Origin: Algoriphagus sp.
GTDB lineage: Bacteria; Bacteroidota; Bacteroidia; Cytophagales; Cyclobacteriaceae
Assembly: GCF_030694375.1 (NCBI RefSeq)
Contig: NZ_JAUXYL010000007.1
Coordinates: 124,001-188,000, forward strand
Direction of reading: 5' to 3'
DNA length: 64,000 bases
The translations under genes and the position numbers were made by a program. Below are positions 30,669 to 41,960 of the stretch, piece after piece (within the stretch, counting starts at the first letter, position 1; the number at the start of each line of letters is the position of its first letter). Under the pieces are notes generated by a model, which was not told where the DNA came from, made no database searches, and saw only the letters and a list, made by a program, of their open reading frames with translations.

Positions 30669-33600
30669 ATGAAGGAACAACTGACAGTCTCATTTAACAT
30701 CAACTTTTTGAAGGAGAGCGCCATTAGTTTGGCCAAAATTCACAAGGTCTCCCCCTCCTCCAACAGATCGATCCCGATTAAGCCGATTCTGGAAGACTCC
30801 AAAGAGATACTTACCGAGACCTATCGGGCCCTTTCGAAATATGTGAAATCAGAAAAAGAGATTTCGCCGGCTTCAGAATGGCTCATGGACAACTTTTACA
30901 TCATTCAGGAACAGATCGTACAGATTGCGATTGACTTCCCAAAAGCCTATCAAAAAAACATCCCCATCCTGACCATTGGGGAGCACAAGGGCTTCCCTAG
31001 GGTATATGAGATCGTGCTCAATATGCTCACACACACAGATAATGTGTTGAACAATGAAGTCACGGTAGAATACATCCGCAGTTATCAGGAAGAGAAAAAG
31101 CTTTTGCTGGGAGAACTCTGGGCGATTCCCATTATGATTCGCTTGTTTCTTATCCAAGTATTGGCAGAGAAAGCCTCGCGGATTTTGGAGCAGAAAAACA
31201 TCAAAAGTGAGGTTGAGAAGTTTGTAAGAAAAATTGAAAAGGAGGATTTAAAAGAGCCGGGATCCTTCGCGCATGCGATTAGCGGCTGGGCAAAAGAACA
31301 TTCCGAAAAGTCAGGGCTCCTGTATCTTTTGGAGTTGTTCAATCAGCTTCAGTCCATCGGTCTGATGCACGAGGAACAAAAACGCTGGTTCAATTATCAC
31401 ATCAACCAATACGATATTACCCTGGAAGACGCCATGCGTTTGGAGGCACAAAAGCAGTCCAGACTTCAGGTGAATATTCAAAATGCCATTATTTCATTAC
31501 GGGAAATTACCGAAACAGACTGGTCGGATTTTGTGGAGGATTGCTCCGTCATCCACAGGATTCTCAAAGAAGATCCTGCCGGGTACTATTCGGAAATGGA
31601 TTTTCAGACCCGGGACAGCTACCGCAGGACTGTGGAAAAAATCAGCAGACATTCGGATCTCGAAGAATATCAGGTATCCTACCGCGCTTTGGACTTGGCA
31701 AAGGCACAAGCATTGAACAGCAATGGATCCGAAGGAACCTTGCTATTTGATTCCACGCAGGTAAAAAAACACATCGGCTATTACCTCGTCGGGGATGGAT
31801 CTCCTGAGCTTAAAGAGATTGTCGGGTACTCAGCCCCACTCAGAGAGCGATTTTACAGGGCTTATGAGTCAGATTTTCGCCTTTACCTCTACACCATTTT
31901 TCTATTTGCCCTTTCCTTTGTGGGAGTCTTGTGGTTTTCCACCGGCACGATGAGTTATTCTCCTCTGCTAATCATTTCTGTAATTCTTGTTGCTCTTTTT
32001 CCGGCACTCGAACTGTCCATCATTGCGGTAAACCGGTTTTTTTCTTTTTTCCTTCCCCCTCGGGTCCTTCCCAAGATGGATTACAAGGAGAATATTCCCG
32101 ACGCTTCCCGCACACTTGTCGTTGTCCCCACCCTCTTGGCATCACCGGAAGATGCATTGCTTCAGATTGAAAACATGGAAATCCATGCTTTTGCCAACCC
32201 GGACACGGGACTTCAATTTGCTTTACTTTCCGACTTCAGGGATGCGGACAGCCAGAATTTAGCAGGCGATGAAGCCATCCTCATCACCGCCAAAAATGCA
32301 ATCGACGCGCTCAATGCGAAGTATTCCTCCCGGTATGGCAACAAATTTTTTATGCTCCATCGGGAACGTCAGTGGAATAAATCTGAAAACGCATGGATGG
32401 GATGGGAAAGAAAACGGGGGAAACTCGAAGAATTAAACAACTTAATCTGTGATCCCGGCGCAGCGACCTCCTACCGGTTTTTCGCCGGGGAATTCCTAGA
32501 CACGCTCAATTCCACGCCGATACACTATGTCATCACCCTCGATGCAGACACAAAACTGCCGCCCGGATCAGCCACAAAACTAGTCAGCACCATCGCGCAT
32601 CCGCTCAACAAAGCCCAATATAACGCGGATAAAAAAAGAATATGCAAGGGCTATGCGATCATTCAGCCCCGCATTTCATTTTTTCCCGAATCCGCCAAAA
32701 AAACCTGGTTTTCAAGAATTTTCTCCGGAAATGTGGGAATAGACCCCTATTCCGCAGCCGTCTCCGACATTTATCAGGACCTGATCGGTGAAGCCATTTT
32801 TACGGGCAAGGGTATCTATGATGTCCAAGCCTTTCACTTGGTTTTAAACAACAAGTTTCCCGAAAACAGAATCCTCTCCCATGACCTCATCGAAAGCGCC
32901 TATTTGAGAACGGGGCTGGCCACTGATATTGAATTGTTTGACGACTACCCAAGCACTTACCTGAGTTTCGTCAAACGGAATCACCGATGGACCCGGGGCG
33001 ATTGGCAGATTGCTGCTTGGCTATTTCAATATGTACCGGGGCCAATGGGGAAAATCCAGAATGAGCTCAGCCTTTTATCGAAATGGAAAATCTTTGATAA
33101 CCTTCGCCGTTCCCTGAATTTTTTGTTTCTGACCATTTTCTTCATCGCCGGCCTGTTTTGGCTGCCCGGATCAGGTTGGATCTGGACAGCCGCAGCTTTG
33201 GGGATTTTGGCATTCCCTACCTATGTGAGTTTTTCGAGCGACCTGCTCAACAGGCCGGCACGGGTCCGATGGAAGCTCTACCTGGAAAAAGTGCGGGATA
33301 ACCTGAGAATAAATACCGTTCAGGCCATTTCTACCATCATCATCGTCCCACATCAGACCGCCATTCAACTGGATGCAGCTTTCCGGACTTTGCACCGCCT
33401 ATTCTTTTCCAAAAAGTGGCTGCTCGAATGGACCACGGCTTCCCATGCCGAGAAAGTCAGCCCCAATTCCCTGGGGGTCTACTTTCGATTAATGCTTATT
33501 CCCGTTTTACTGGGGATTTTTATCCTGATCACGGCCATAGTCCTTGCTCCGCCCTATTTGTGGATTGTGATTCCGGTCTTTCTACTTTGGTCCGGCTCTC

Positions 33601-36600
33601 CGCTTTACATGTGGTACATCAGTCAGCCCCCTAAAAAAAGCCCCGAAATTATCTCGGAAGAGGAGCAGTTGAAGCTCCGCATGTATGCCAGACGCACTTG
33701 GTTCTATTTTGAGCGATTTGTGAATGACGAGCATTATTGGCTGCCTCCTGACAATTATCAGGAAGACCCCCCACTCCCCGCCGCAGAGCGAACCTCTCCG
33801 ACCAATATTGGATTGGCACTGGTATCCAACCAAGTGGCCTACAATATGGGCTACATCACCCTCGGCACCTTACTCGAGCGACAGCAGAAATCATTACAGG
33901 CAGTTCTTAATCTGGAAAAATACGCCGGCCATCTCTTTAATTGGTATGAAACCCGACTGGGAGGAGTCCTGAATCCCAAATACATCTCTACCGTCGATTC
34001 CGGAAACCTCGCCGCCAGCTTAATTGTGACCAAAGAAGCCATCATTCAAGTAATGGGATCCCGCGGGATCAACAAAAATTTCATCATCGGACTGCGAGAC
34101 ACTTTGTTGACGATTGAGGAAATTTTTAACGAATACTCAGATAAGGAGTCCTTTTCCAAATCATCATTTGATCAAATTCTCCATCACGCAGATTTGATGC
34201 TCAGCAAGCTCGGTACTGCATCCGCGCAGAATCAAAGTCTCAACCTGGAATTGCTGAAGGCATTAAAAGAGGACGCCGTCAATCTGAGCGCGGTCGACTT
34301 GATGTCACTCGGAAGCAATATGGATGACCGGAACAGGGAAAATCTGCTCTTTTGGATAGAAAGTCCACTCAAGCATGTCGAGCGGGCGATAGATGAATAC
34401 AAATGCCTGACCCTGCCGGATCAGCTGGACATCAACGCCTATTCACCCGATGAATTGAATGTCATGCTCAAGGACAATTACCGTGATCACTCCTGCAATC
34501 TCCTACTGGAAAAATGGTTGAACCAAGCAGATGAAATCGTCGTGCTGGCCGAAAAAATGATCGACGAGATGGATTTCTCTTTTCTCTATCAGAAAAAAAG
34601 AGGCCTGTTCAGTATTGGATATAATTTGGATTCGGCACAGTTTGACAACAGCACCTATGACCTCCTGGCAAGTGAGGCACGGATTGCCTCCTACGTCGCC
34701 ATCGCAAAAGGAGATGTGCCCGTCGAACACTGGTTTAGGCTGAGTAGAAGGCTCACCCGCATCAACCGGGACGAGATGCTGCTTTCATGGGGCGGTACCA
34801 TGTTTGAGTACTTGATGCCTTTGCTCTTTTTTAAATCTTATCCCGACACCATGATGACTCACACCTTTCACAATGTGATCAACTGGCAAAAACACTACGG
34901 GGATGACCGGGATCTTCCCTGGGGTTTTTCTGAAAGTGCCTATTACTTTCTCAATATCGACTTACACTACCAATACCGGACTTTTGGTGTGCCGGGGCTT
35001 GGTTTGAAGCGCGGTTTGGCGGACGAATATGTCGTTGCCCCCTATGCAAGCATGCTCGCCCTGATGGTCAAATCGAAAGTTTCGATTCAAAACCTGAATG
35101 ACATCGAAAAGATCGGAGGCTTCGGCCTATTTGGATTCTACGATGCGATCGATTTCACCCAATCCCACTTCACCGAGGATGTGCCCTTCAAACTAGTGAA
35201 AACCTATATGGTTCACCATCACGGGATGAGTCTGATCGCTTTGGATAATATATTGAATGGCTGCTCCATCATTGAAAACTTCCACGCGGACCGCCGTGTC
35301 AAAAGTTGTGAGCTCCTCCTGCAGGAACGCATTCCGCGTGGGGCACCGATCAAAGAACCCCATCCGATTGATGCCGAACTCGAACCTGCAATCAAATCAT
35401 CTGCTAACTATGTGGCAGACCACTCCGGAATCAACGAACTCGACGCAAGTCCCCCAAGGCTGCATACGCTCTCCAATGGGAATTTCTCAGCGATGATCAC
35501 GCATTCAGGCACCGGCTATTCCGGCCATAACGGGATTGTGATGAACGCCTGGAAACCGGATTCCACCATTGATCCGCTGGGATTGTTCTTTTACATCAAA
35601 GACACCGAAAGTGGAAAGTTCTGGTCGGCCATGCATCAGCCGGTCAGGAGCAAGCCCGACAGATATGACACCTGGTTTCACAACGGAAAAGTGGTCTGCT
35701 CCCGGGTGGACGACTGGATCGAGACCACCACGGAAATCTGCGTTTCTCCCGATCATCAAATCGAACTCCGGAAACTTACCCTGACCAACTATGCCGACCG
35801 AAAGCGCACGCTGGAGGTATCGAGCTATGCGGAAGTCGTCCTAAACAGGCTGGTGGACCACAATGCCCACCCTGCATTTTCCAAACTCTTTATCGAGACC
35901 GAATACCTCGAGATGCACCATTCCATCATTGCCAAGCGCAGGCCACGCAGTGAAAATGAAAAACCCATCTGGCTGGTCCACACCTTTGCCGGCAACAATC
36001 AGGACAATCTGAATACCCCGCTTTATTTTGAAACCGAGCGGTCCAATTTCATCGGCAAAGGCAGATCCCTGAGCAATCCCGAAGCCATGGATCAAGGAAA
36101 CATCCTCAAGGGATTCCAGGGGAATGTATCAGATCCGATTGTCAGCTTCAGAAAACAAATCTCGCTCAACCCCGGAGAAAAAATCCAGGTCACTTTTGGG
36201 CTGGGCTTTGCCGATTCGAGAGAGGCCGCCATCCAACTGGCAGACCTGTACGACAGCCAACTTGCCGTAAACAGGGCTTTTGACCTTGCCTCGATTTACG
36301 GCTTGGTTGAGCTTAACCACCTCGCGATCAAAACCAGGCAGGCACATTATTTCCAAAAACTCGCCTCCTACCTGTACTATGCAGATCCTTCCTATCGGGC
36401 GGATAAAAAGCGCCTCCTGCTCAACCATAAAAAGCAGCAGGACCTCTGGGCCTATGGCATTTCGGGGGATTTCCCGCTGGTCATCTTCCGCATCAATGAA
36501 GCCAGCCAACTCAAGCAGCTGAAGATTTTAATCAAAGCCCATACTTTTTGGCGTCTGCGGGGCATTGAATCCGAATTGCTCATCATCAACGAACATGCAC

Positions 36601-39365
36601 CCGGATATATCGACGAAATTCAGGAGGCCATTCAGGTGGCGATAGAGTCCTCCCTCGAGCGGGACATCATGAACCGAAGAGGCGGGATCTTCCTCTGTAG
36701 ATCTGATAAAATCCAACAAGATGATCTGACCCTCCTGCTGACGGTAGCTCATGCTATTTTCGACAAGCAGCTGCCCGATTTATCCAGAATCATCCCGCCC
36801 GCGGAGACTAGCTCCTGGAACAAAGGGGATGAACCGACGAACTACCTGCCCCTAAAAGATCCCGTCTATGATATCGATGAGTTGTATGAACAAAGTCAGT
36901 CGGGACTACAATTCTTCAATGGCTATGGCGGATTCTCGGCAGATGGACGGGAGTATCATATATTGATCAAAAGAGATGTGGAAACCGGCTACCCGGTATT
37001 TCCGCCTGCACCCTGGATCAATGTGATTGCCAATGCCAAATTCGGATTTACGGTCTCCGAGCGGGGTGCCGGCTATACCTGGAGTGAAAACAGCCGTGAA
37101 AACAAGCTCAGCTCCTGGTCAAATGACCCGATCCAGGACACCCACTCCGAGGCTTTCTACATCCGGGATGAAGTCAAACGAAAGTACTGGTCTCCTACCC
37201 CCGGGCCGGTAAACAGCTCGGGATTTTATCGGGTGATTCACGGCTTTGGCTTTACCCGCTTTGAGCATTTCTCAAATAGTCTGGACCAAACGCTCATTCA
37301 GTTTGTCCCACAACATGAGCCGGTAAAAATCTCCAAGCTGATCCTGAAAAATCAGAGTGGCGAAACCCAAAGGCTCTCTGTATTCCGATATTTGGAGCGG
37401 GTCTTGGGTGTAGAGCGGACGAGCGCTTCCCGATTTGTCAATCAGGAAATCTCCGCGGATGGAAGTACCCTGTATGCCAAAAACAATTACAACAATGAGT
37501 TTGCCGGACGAACTGTCTTCTCGGCGGTCATCAATCCGATGGACACGGCGCAATTCCGCCACAGCACCGACCGGAGGACCTTTATCGGGCGAAATCGCTC
37601 CCTGAGCAAACCCCTCGCGGTCGCCACCGATCGACTGTTGGACAACCGCATCATCCTGGGCGGAGACCCCTGTTCGGTGATCCAGACCAGTTTTGATCTG
37701 GCACCGGGTCAGAGCATATCCCTCCTCTTTTTGGAAGGCGAATGTGCCAACAGAAATGAAGCCGATGCACTGATCCAGCGCTTTTCGGACAGCCTCCATA
37801 CCGATGCCGAACTGGAGGCCATTCAGGAGTTTTGGAGAAAAACGCTGACAAAAGTCGTGATCACCACACCCGATCGATCCTTGGACATCATGGTAAACGG
37901 CTGGCTGATGTACCAAAATTTATCCAGCCGAATGTGGGCCCGCACGGCCTTTTATCAGGCTGGGGGTGCCTTTGGATTCCGGGATCAGTTACAGGATTCC
38001 ACTGCTGCCCTCTATGTGGATCCGAAGCTTTGCCGAAATCAGATTTTGATCCATGCCGAAAAGCAATTCAAAGAAGGTGACGTCCTGCATTGGTGGCACA
38101 TGCCCACCGGGCGAGGCATCCGTTCCAAAATCACCGACGACCGGCTCTGGCTTCCCTATGTGGTGGAGTTTTACTGCCAATCTACCGGGGACGAGTCCAT
38201 ACTGACCGAATATGCGCCATACATTTCCTCGCGGAAACTCGAAGCCTTTGAGCACGAAGCCTACCTGCACCCGCATAGCCTGGATGAAAAGGGGACGATC
38301 TACGAGCACTGCTGCAAGGCAATCGATATCTCCCTCAAATTCGGTGTCCATGGACTGCCGCTGATCGGCGGAGGAGACTGGAACGACGGCATGAACCGCG
38401 TGGGAGAAAACGGAAAAGGGGAAAGTGTCTGGCTGGGCTTTTTCATCTACCATGTGCTGACCCGCTTTGAAAAAATCTGCAGAAAAATGAATGACCCGAC
38501 ACGTGCGGAGCATTACCTCGCTGTAGCGAAAAAACTGAATGAGGTGCTGAATACGGAGGGCTGGGATGGAAAATGGTACCTGCGGGCATTCTACGACGAC
38601 GGCACTCCGCTCGGCTCTTCCCAAAATGAAGAATGCAGGATCGATGCCATCTCTCAGGCTTGGTCGATTTTCTCGGGTGTGGCTTCCGAGGAGCGAAGCA
38701 GGCAGGTCCTGGCCGCACTCGAAGAACACCTGGTATCGGAAAAGGACAGAATCATCCGGCTGCTTGCCCCGCCTTTTGACAAGACGCCCAAGGATCCGGG
38801 CTACATCAAGGGCTACATTCCCGGTGTTCGGGAAAATGGCGGGCAATACACCCATGCCGCGCTTTGGACGGTGAAAGCCTTTGCAGAGACGGGAATGGGA
38901 GAAAAAGCCCTGCACTACCTTCACATGATCAACCCCATCAACCATGCGCTCGACCGGCAGTCGGCCAACACCTACAAGGTGGAGCCCTTTGTCGTGGTCG
39001 CGGATATCTATGGAGAAAAAGCCCTCACAGGACAGGGTGGCTGGTCCTGGTACACCGGTTCGGCCGGATGGATGTATCGGGTGGCCCTGGAGTCAGTGCT
39101 CGGCCTGCGATTGAATGGGGACTCCATTCTGCTGAAGCCCGCGATTTCGGCAAGCTGGAAAGGATTCAGCATCGACCTGAGGCTGGAGGATGAGGAGACG
39201 AGCTATCACATTCAAGTCGACAATCCACAGGGACTGCAATCCGGCCGGCTGACGGGCAGCATCGATGGGGAAGCCGTGCATTTTGAAGAAGCTGCCGCCA
39301 AGCTCCCGCTCAAGCGGGACAGGCAACACCATGAGATTTTATTGAAAATCATCAGTAAAATCTGA
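30669..39365 (+). CDS. Giant cyclic beta-1,2-glucan synthase-like (NdvB/ChvB-type: glucosyltransferase, glucoamylase-like and GH94 regions)
   Basis: 2898-aa uninterrupted ORF; YVITLDADTKLPPGSA, LSHDLIESAYLRTGL, NHRWTRGDWQ, YMVHHHGMSLIALDN, IGGGDWNDGMNRVGENGKGESVWLGFF. Confidence 0.9.
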   Translation: MKEQLTVSFNINFLKESAISLAKIHKVSPSSNRSIPIKPILEDSKEILTETYRALSKYVKSEKEISPASEWLMDNFYIIQEQIVQIAIDFPKAYQKNIPILTIGEHKGFPRVYEIVLNMLTHTDNVLNNEVTVEYIRSYQEEKKLLLGELWAIPIMIRLFLIQVLAEKASRILEQKNIKSEVEKFVRKIEKEDLKEPGSFAHAISGWAKEHSEKSGLLYLLELFNQLQSIGLMHEEQKRWFNYHINQYDITLEDAMRLEAQKQSRLQVNIQNAIISLREITETDWSDFVEDCSVIHRILKEDPAGYYSEMDFQTRDSYRRTVEKISRHSDLEEYQVSYRALDLAKAQALNSNGSEGTLLFDSTQVKKHIGYYLVGDGSPELKEIVGYSAPLRERFYRAYESDFRLYLYTIFLFALSFVGVLWFSTGTMSYSPLLIISVILVALFPALELSIIAVNRFFSFFLPPRVLPKMDYKENIPDASRTLVVVPTLLASPEDALLQIENMEIHAFANPDTGLQFALLSDFRDADSQNLAGDEAILITAKNAIDALNAKYSSRYGNKFFMLHRERQWNKSENAWMGWERKRGKLEELNNLICDPGAATSYRFFAGEFLDTLNSTPIHYVITLDADTKLPPGSATKLVSTIAHPLNKAQYNADKKRICKGYAIIQPRISFFPESAKKTWFSRIFSGNVGIDPYSAAVSDIYQDLIGEAIFTGKGIYDVQAFHLVLNNKFPENRILSHDLIESAYLRTGLATDIELFDDYPSTYLSFVKRNHRWTRGDWQIAAWLFQYVPGPMGKIQNELSLLSKWKIFDNLRRSLNFLFLTIFFIAGLFWLPGSGWIWTAAALGILAFPTYVSFSSDLLNRPARVRWKLYLEKVRDNLRINTVQAISTIIIVPHQTAIQLDAAFRTLHRLFFSKKWLLEWTTASHAEKVSPNSLGVYFRLMLIPVLLGIFILITAIVLAPPYLWIVIPVFLLWSGSPLYMWYISQPPKKSPEIISEEEQLKLRMYARRTWFYFERFVNDEHYWLPPDNYQEDPPLPAAERTSPTNIGLALVSNQVAYNMGYITLGTLLERQQKSLQAVLNLEKYAGHLFNWYETRLGGVLNPKYISTVDSGNLAASLIVTKEAIIQVMGSRGINKNFIIGLRDTLLTIEEIFNEYSDKESFSKSSFDQILHHADLMLSKLGTASAQNQSLNLELLKALKEDAVNLSAVDLMSLGSNMDDRNRENLLFWIESPLKHVERAIDEYKCLTLPDQLDINAYSPDELNVMLKDNYRDHSCNLLLEKWLNQADEIVVLAEKMIDEMDFSFLYQKKRGLFSIGYNLDSAQFDNSTYDLLASEARIASYVAIAKGDVPVEHWFRLSRRLTRINRDEMLLSWGGTMFEYLMPLLFFKSYPDTMMTHTFHNVINWQKHYGDDRDLPWGFSESAYYFLNIDLHYQYRTFGVPGLGLKRGLADEYVVAPYASMLALMVKSKVSIQNLNDIEKIGGFGLFGFYDAIDFTQSHFTEDVPFKLVKTYMVHHHGMSLIALDNILNGCSIIENFHADRRVKSCELLLQERIPRGAPIKEPHPIDAELEPAIKSSANYVADHSGINELDASPPRLHTLSNGNFSAMITHSGTGYSGHNGIVMNAWKPDSTIDPLGLFFYIKDTESGKFWSAMHQPVRSKPDRYDTWFHNGKVVCSRVDDWIETTTEICVSPDHQIELRKLTLTNYADRKRTLEVSSYAEVVLNRLVDHNAHPAFSKLFIETEYLEMHHSIIAKRRPRSENEKPIWLVHTFAGNNQDNLNTPLYFETERSNFIGKGRSLSNPEAMDQGNILKGFQGNVSDPIVSFRKQISLNPGEKIQVTFGLGFADSREAAIQLADLYDSQLAVNRAFDLASIYGLVELNHLAIKTRQAHYFQKLASYLYYADPSYRADKKRLLLNHKKQQDLWAYGISGDFPLVIFRINEASQLKQLKILIKAHTFWRLRGIESELLIINEHAPGYIDEIQEAIQVAIESSLERDIMNRRGGIFLCRSDKIQQDDLTLLLTVAHAIFDKQLPDLSRIIPPAETSSWNKGDEPTNYLPLKDPVYDIDELYEQSQSGLQFFNGYGGFSADGREYHILIKRDVETGYPVFPPAPWINVIANAKFGFTVSERGAGYTWSENSRENKLSSWSNDPIQDTHSEAFYIRDEVKRKYWSPTPGPVNSSGFYRVIHGFGFTRFEHFSNSLDQTLIQFVPQHEPVKISKLILKNQSGETQRLSVFRYLERVLGVERTSASRFVNQEISADGSTLYAKNNYNNEFAGRTVFSAVINPMDTAQFRHSTDRRTFIGRNRSLSKPLAVATDRLLDNRIILGGDPCSVIQTSFDLAPGQSISLLFLEGECANRNEADALIQRFSDSLHTDAELEAIQEFWRKTLTKVVITTPDRSLDIMVNGWLMYQNLSSRMWARTAFYQAGGAFGFRDQLQDSTAALYVDPKLCRNQILIHAEKQFKEGDVLHWWHMPTGRGIRSKITDDRLWLPYVVEFYCQSTGDESILTEYAPYISSRKLEAFEHEAYLHPHSLDEKGTIYEHCCKAIDISLKFGVHGLPLIGGGDWNDGMNRVGENGKGESVWLGFFIYHVLTRFEKICRKMNDPTRAEHYLAVAKKLNEVLNTEGWDGKWYLRAFYDDGTPLGSSQNEECRIDAISQAWSIFSGVASEERSRQVLAALEEHLVSEKDRIIRLLAPPFDKTPKDPGYIKGYIPGVRENGGQYTHAALWTVKAFAETGMGEKALHYLHMINPINHALDRQSANTYKVEPFVVVADIYGEKALTGQGGWSWYTGSAGWMYRVALESVLGLRLNGDSILLKPAISASWKGFSIDLRLEDEETSYHIQVDNPQGLQSGRLTGSIDGEAVHFEEAAAKLPLKRDRQHHEILLKIISKI

Positions 39366-39597
39366 GGCACGGAATAGGATAGAAGGAGTCGCGCTGAAAG
39401 GGATGGGATCTGAGCTCATCCTTTTCTGTGGCTGCGGATAGGGTAGAGATCAAAGAAAGGTCTGATTATCCGCAGCTTAGGCTTGATCAGTTTTCCTTCG
39501 GGTATCGAACTTAAGTGCTTATGCTGCAAACTTTTAGCTAAACAAGCTGTTAACCTTGCCCGGAGCCGGAATTCCGGAAAATTGTTTCTTCGTTCAC

Positions 39598-39816
39598 ATG
39601 CTTGATTACATTCTTTCTCAGCCGCTGTACATCCCCTTTATCATCTTCAATATATACCTCATCTATAAGGTGATAAGGTATGTCTTGGAAAATGATCAGG
39701 ACAATAATGAGGATGATGAAAACGGAGGCGAGTTAAAAAATGACAACCCCGTATTGGATTTGCCTCCGGGGGTCACGCTTCCTGTATCGGACAAGGAATC
39801 CATTCTCAAGGACTAA
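39598..39816 (+). CDS. Small membrane protein of unknown function
   Basis: 72 aa from Met at 39598; single hydrophobic segment then acidic Asn/Asp-rich tail. Confidence 0.5.
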   Translation: MLDYILSQPLYIPFIIFNIYLIYKVIRYVLENDQDNNEDDENGGELKNDNPVLDLPPGVTLPVSDKESILKD

Positions 39817-40358
39817 GAGGGGATTTCCCACACAGACGTGGGGAATCAGTTCAAACCCATTCCTTCAGTACGGGATTTTTTAAACCCAAAGCCTTGCTTG
39901 GCAGAAAGCGAATTTTACTTTTTAAATAGTGTCGCATTGCTGTGTGCTTCGCTTGATCTCGAACTGAAAATCAGGGGAGCTGGATCGGGATAAAAATTTC
40001 GTGGGGAGAAATTTGGAAACTTTGCTTAAAAATTATAACATTAGTACAAATTACTCGGCGATTTTCGATCAGGGGTAATCAAGGCGGTAACCCTATTTTT
40101 TCGATTCGAAACAAGAGCAAACCGGAACCTGAACTGATTGAGCAGCCGAAGCAAAGGGTATTTATTTCCAAAATGTGATAATCAAGAGCTCCAAGACTGT
40201 ATAATCCTTCAGCTCCTCAAAATCTGTTTTAGAATTGTTTTTTTGTAGCAGAGTCCGAATATCGCTAAAGAATCAGACCGAAGGAAAAAGAAAGCCCCAT
40301 TATTTGCCAATGCACCAAATGACAGTAGTGGGAATTAAAAACTTAAATTAGAATACCT

Positions 40359-40376
40359 GTCTGACGACAGTCAGAC
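40359..40376. promoter_or_regulatory. Perfect inverted repeat 30 nt upstream of hsdM
   Basis: GTCTGAC-GACA-GTCAGAC directly readable. Confidence 0.5.
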
Positions 40377-40406
40377 TTTAAATGAATTAATACTTAAGAG
40401 AATATA

Positions 40407-41960
40407 ATGGCCAAACAAACCAAAGCCACCAACGAAGAACCTTTAGAAAAACAACTCTGGAAAACAGCGGACAAGCTCCGCAAAAATATAGATGCTGCAG
40501 AGTACAAACACATCGTCTTGGGCTTGATTTTTCTCAAATATATTTCTGATGCTTTTGAAGAACTCTTTGCCAAGCTGAAAGCAGAGGAAGAAAACGGGGC
40601 CGATCCCGAAGACAAAGACGAATACAAAGCAGAAAATGTATTTTTTGTTCCTCAGGATGCCCGGTGGAATTACCTCCAATCCAAAGCCAAACAACCTGAA
40701 ATCGGGAAGTTTGTGGACGAGGCCATGGATGCCATTGAAAAAGAAAACGCTTCCCTGAAAGGCGTATTGCCCAAAGTATTTGCCCGACAAAATCTCGACC
40801 CGACCAGTTTGGGAGAATTGATTGACTTGGTAGGAAATATTGCTTTAGGAGATGCCAAAGCCCGAAGCGCCGATGTCTTGGGACATGTGTTTGAGTATTT
40901 TCTGGGAGAGTTTGCCCTTGCTGAAGGCAAGAAAGGCGGACAGTTTTATACCCCAAGAAGTGTAGTGGAATTATTGGTGGAAATGCTGGAGCCTTACAAA
41001 GGACGTGTCTTTGACCCTTGCTGTGGTTCAGGTGGGATGTTTGTCCAAAGTCTGAAATTTGTGGACAGCCATGCAGGACGGGTAAATGACCTATCCATCT
41101 ATGGACAGGAAAGCAACCAAACCACTTGGCGTCTAGCAAAAATGAACCTCGCCATCCGTGGTATCGACAGTTCTCAGGTCAAATGGAACAATGAAGGTTC
41201 CTTCCTGAATGATGCCCACAAAGACCTCAAAGCCGATTATATAATTGCCAATCCGCCCTTCAATGTCAGCGATTGGGGCGGTGACCTGATGCGTACTGAT
41301 GGCAGGTGGCAATATGGTGTGCCGCCAACCGGCAATGCCAATTTTGCCTGGATGCAGCATTTTATCTACCACCTTGCGCCCACAGGTCAGGCAGGGGTGG
41401 TCTTGGCCAAAGGTGCCCTGACTTCCAAAACCTCCGGGGAAGGTGAAATCAGAAAATCATTGGTAGAAAATGGGCTTATCGATTGTATTGTCAATCTCCC
41501 TGCAAAGCTTTTTCTGAATACCCAGATTCCAGCTTCCCTATGGTTTATGAGCCGTGATAGGTCCAACCATCAGTTTCGCGATAGAAGAGGTGAAATCCTC
41601 TTTATCGATGCCCGAAACCTCGGGGTACTGATTAACCGCCGGACAAAGGAACTCAGGCCAGAGGATATACAGCAGATCGCGGATACATACCATCGGTGGA
41701 GGGCCAAGATGGGTATTGCTGCCCCGTATGAAGACATTCCCGGATTCTGTGCAGCAGCTTCTATCGAGAAGGTTAAGTCTCTGGATTATGTCCTGACGCC
41801 CGGACGATATGTTGGACTTCCCGATGATGAGGATGATTTTGATTTTAAGGAGCGGTTCGAGGCTTTAAAAGCTGAACTTGAAACCCAACTCAATGAAGAA
41901 GCCCAACTAAATAGGATAATTGCTGAAAACCTCTCAAAAATTTGGTTACCAAATGAGTAG
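40407..41960 (+). CDS. hsdM: Type I restriction-modification DNA methyltransferase subunit M
   Basis: 517 aa; [44 protein letters not shown] motifs. Confidence 0.96.
   Translation: MAKQTKATNEEPLEKQLWKTADKLRKNIDAAEYKHIVLGLIFLKYISDAFEELFAKLKAEEENGADPEDKDEYKAENVFFVPQDARWNYLQSKAKQPEIGKFVDEAMDAIEKENASLKGVLPKVFARQNLDPTSLGELIDLVGNIALGDAKARSADVLGHVFEYFLGEFALAEGKKGGQFYTPRSVVELLVEMLEPYKGRVFDPCCGSGGMFVQSLKFVDSHAGRVNDLSIYGQESNQTTWRLAKMNLAIRGIDSSQVKWNNEGSFLNDAHKDLKADYIIANPPFNVSDWGGDLMRTDGRWQYGVPPTGNANFAWMQHFIYHLAPTGQAGVVLAKGALTSKTSGEGEIRKSLVENGLIDCIVNLPAKLFLNTQIPASLWFMSRDRSNHQFRDRRGEILFIDARNLGVLINRRTKELRPEDIQQIADTYHRWRAKMGIAAPYEDIPGFCAAASIEKVKSLDYVLTPGRYVGLPDDEDDFDFKERFEALKAELETQLNEEAQLNRIIAENLSKIWLPNE

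Noticed and set aside
37272-38945. Large minus-strand ORFs opposite the cyclic glucan synthase
   Set aside because: Shadow ORFs from codon structure of the plus-strand gene; sequences show no domain logic.
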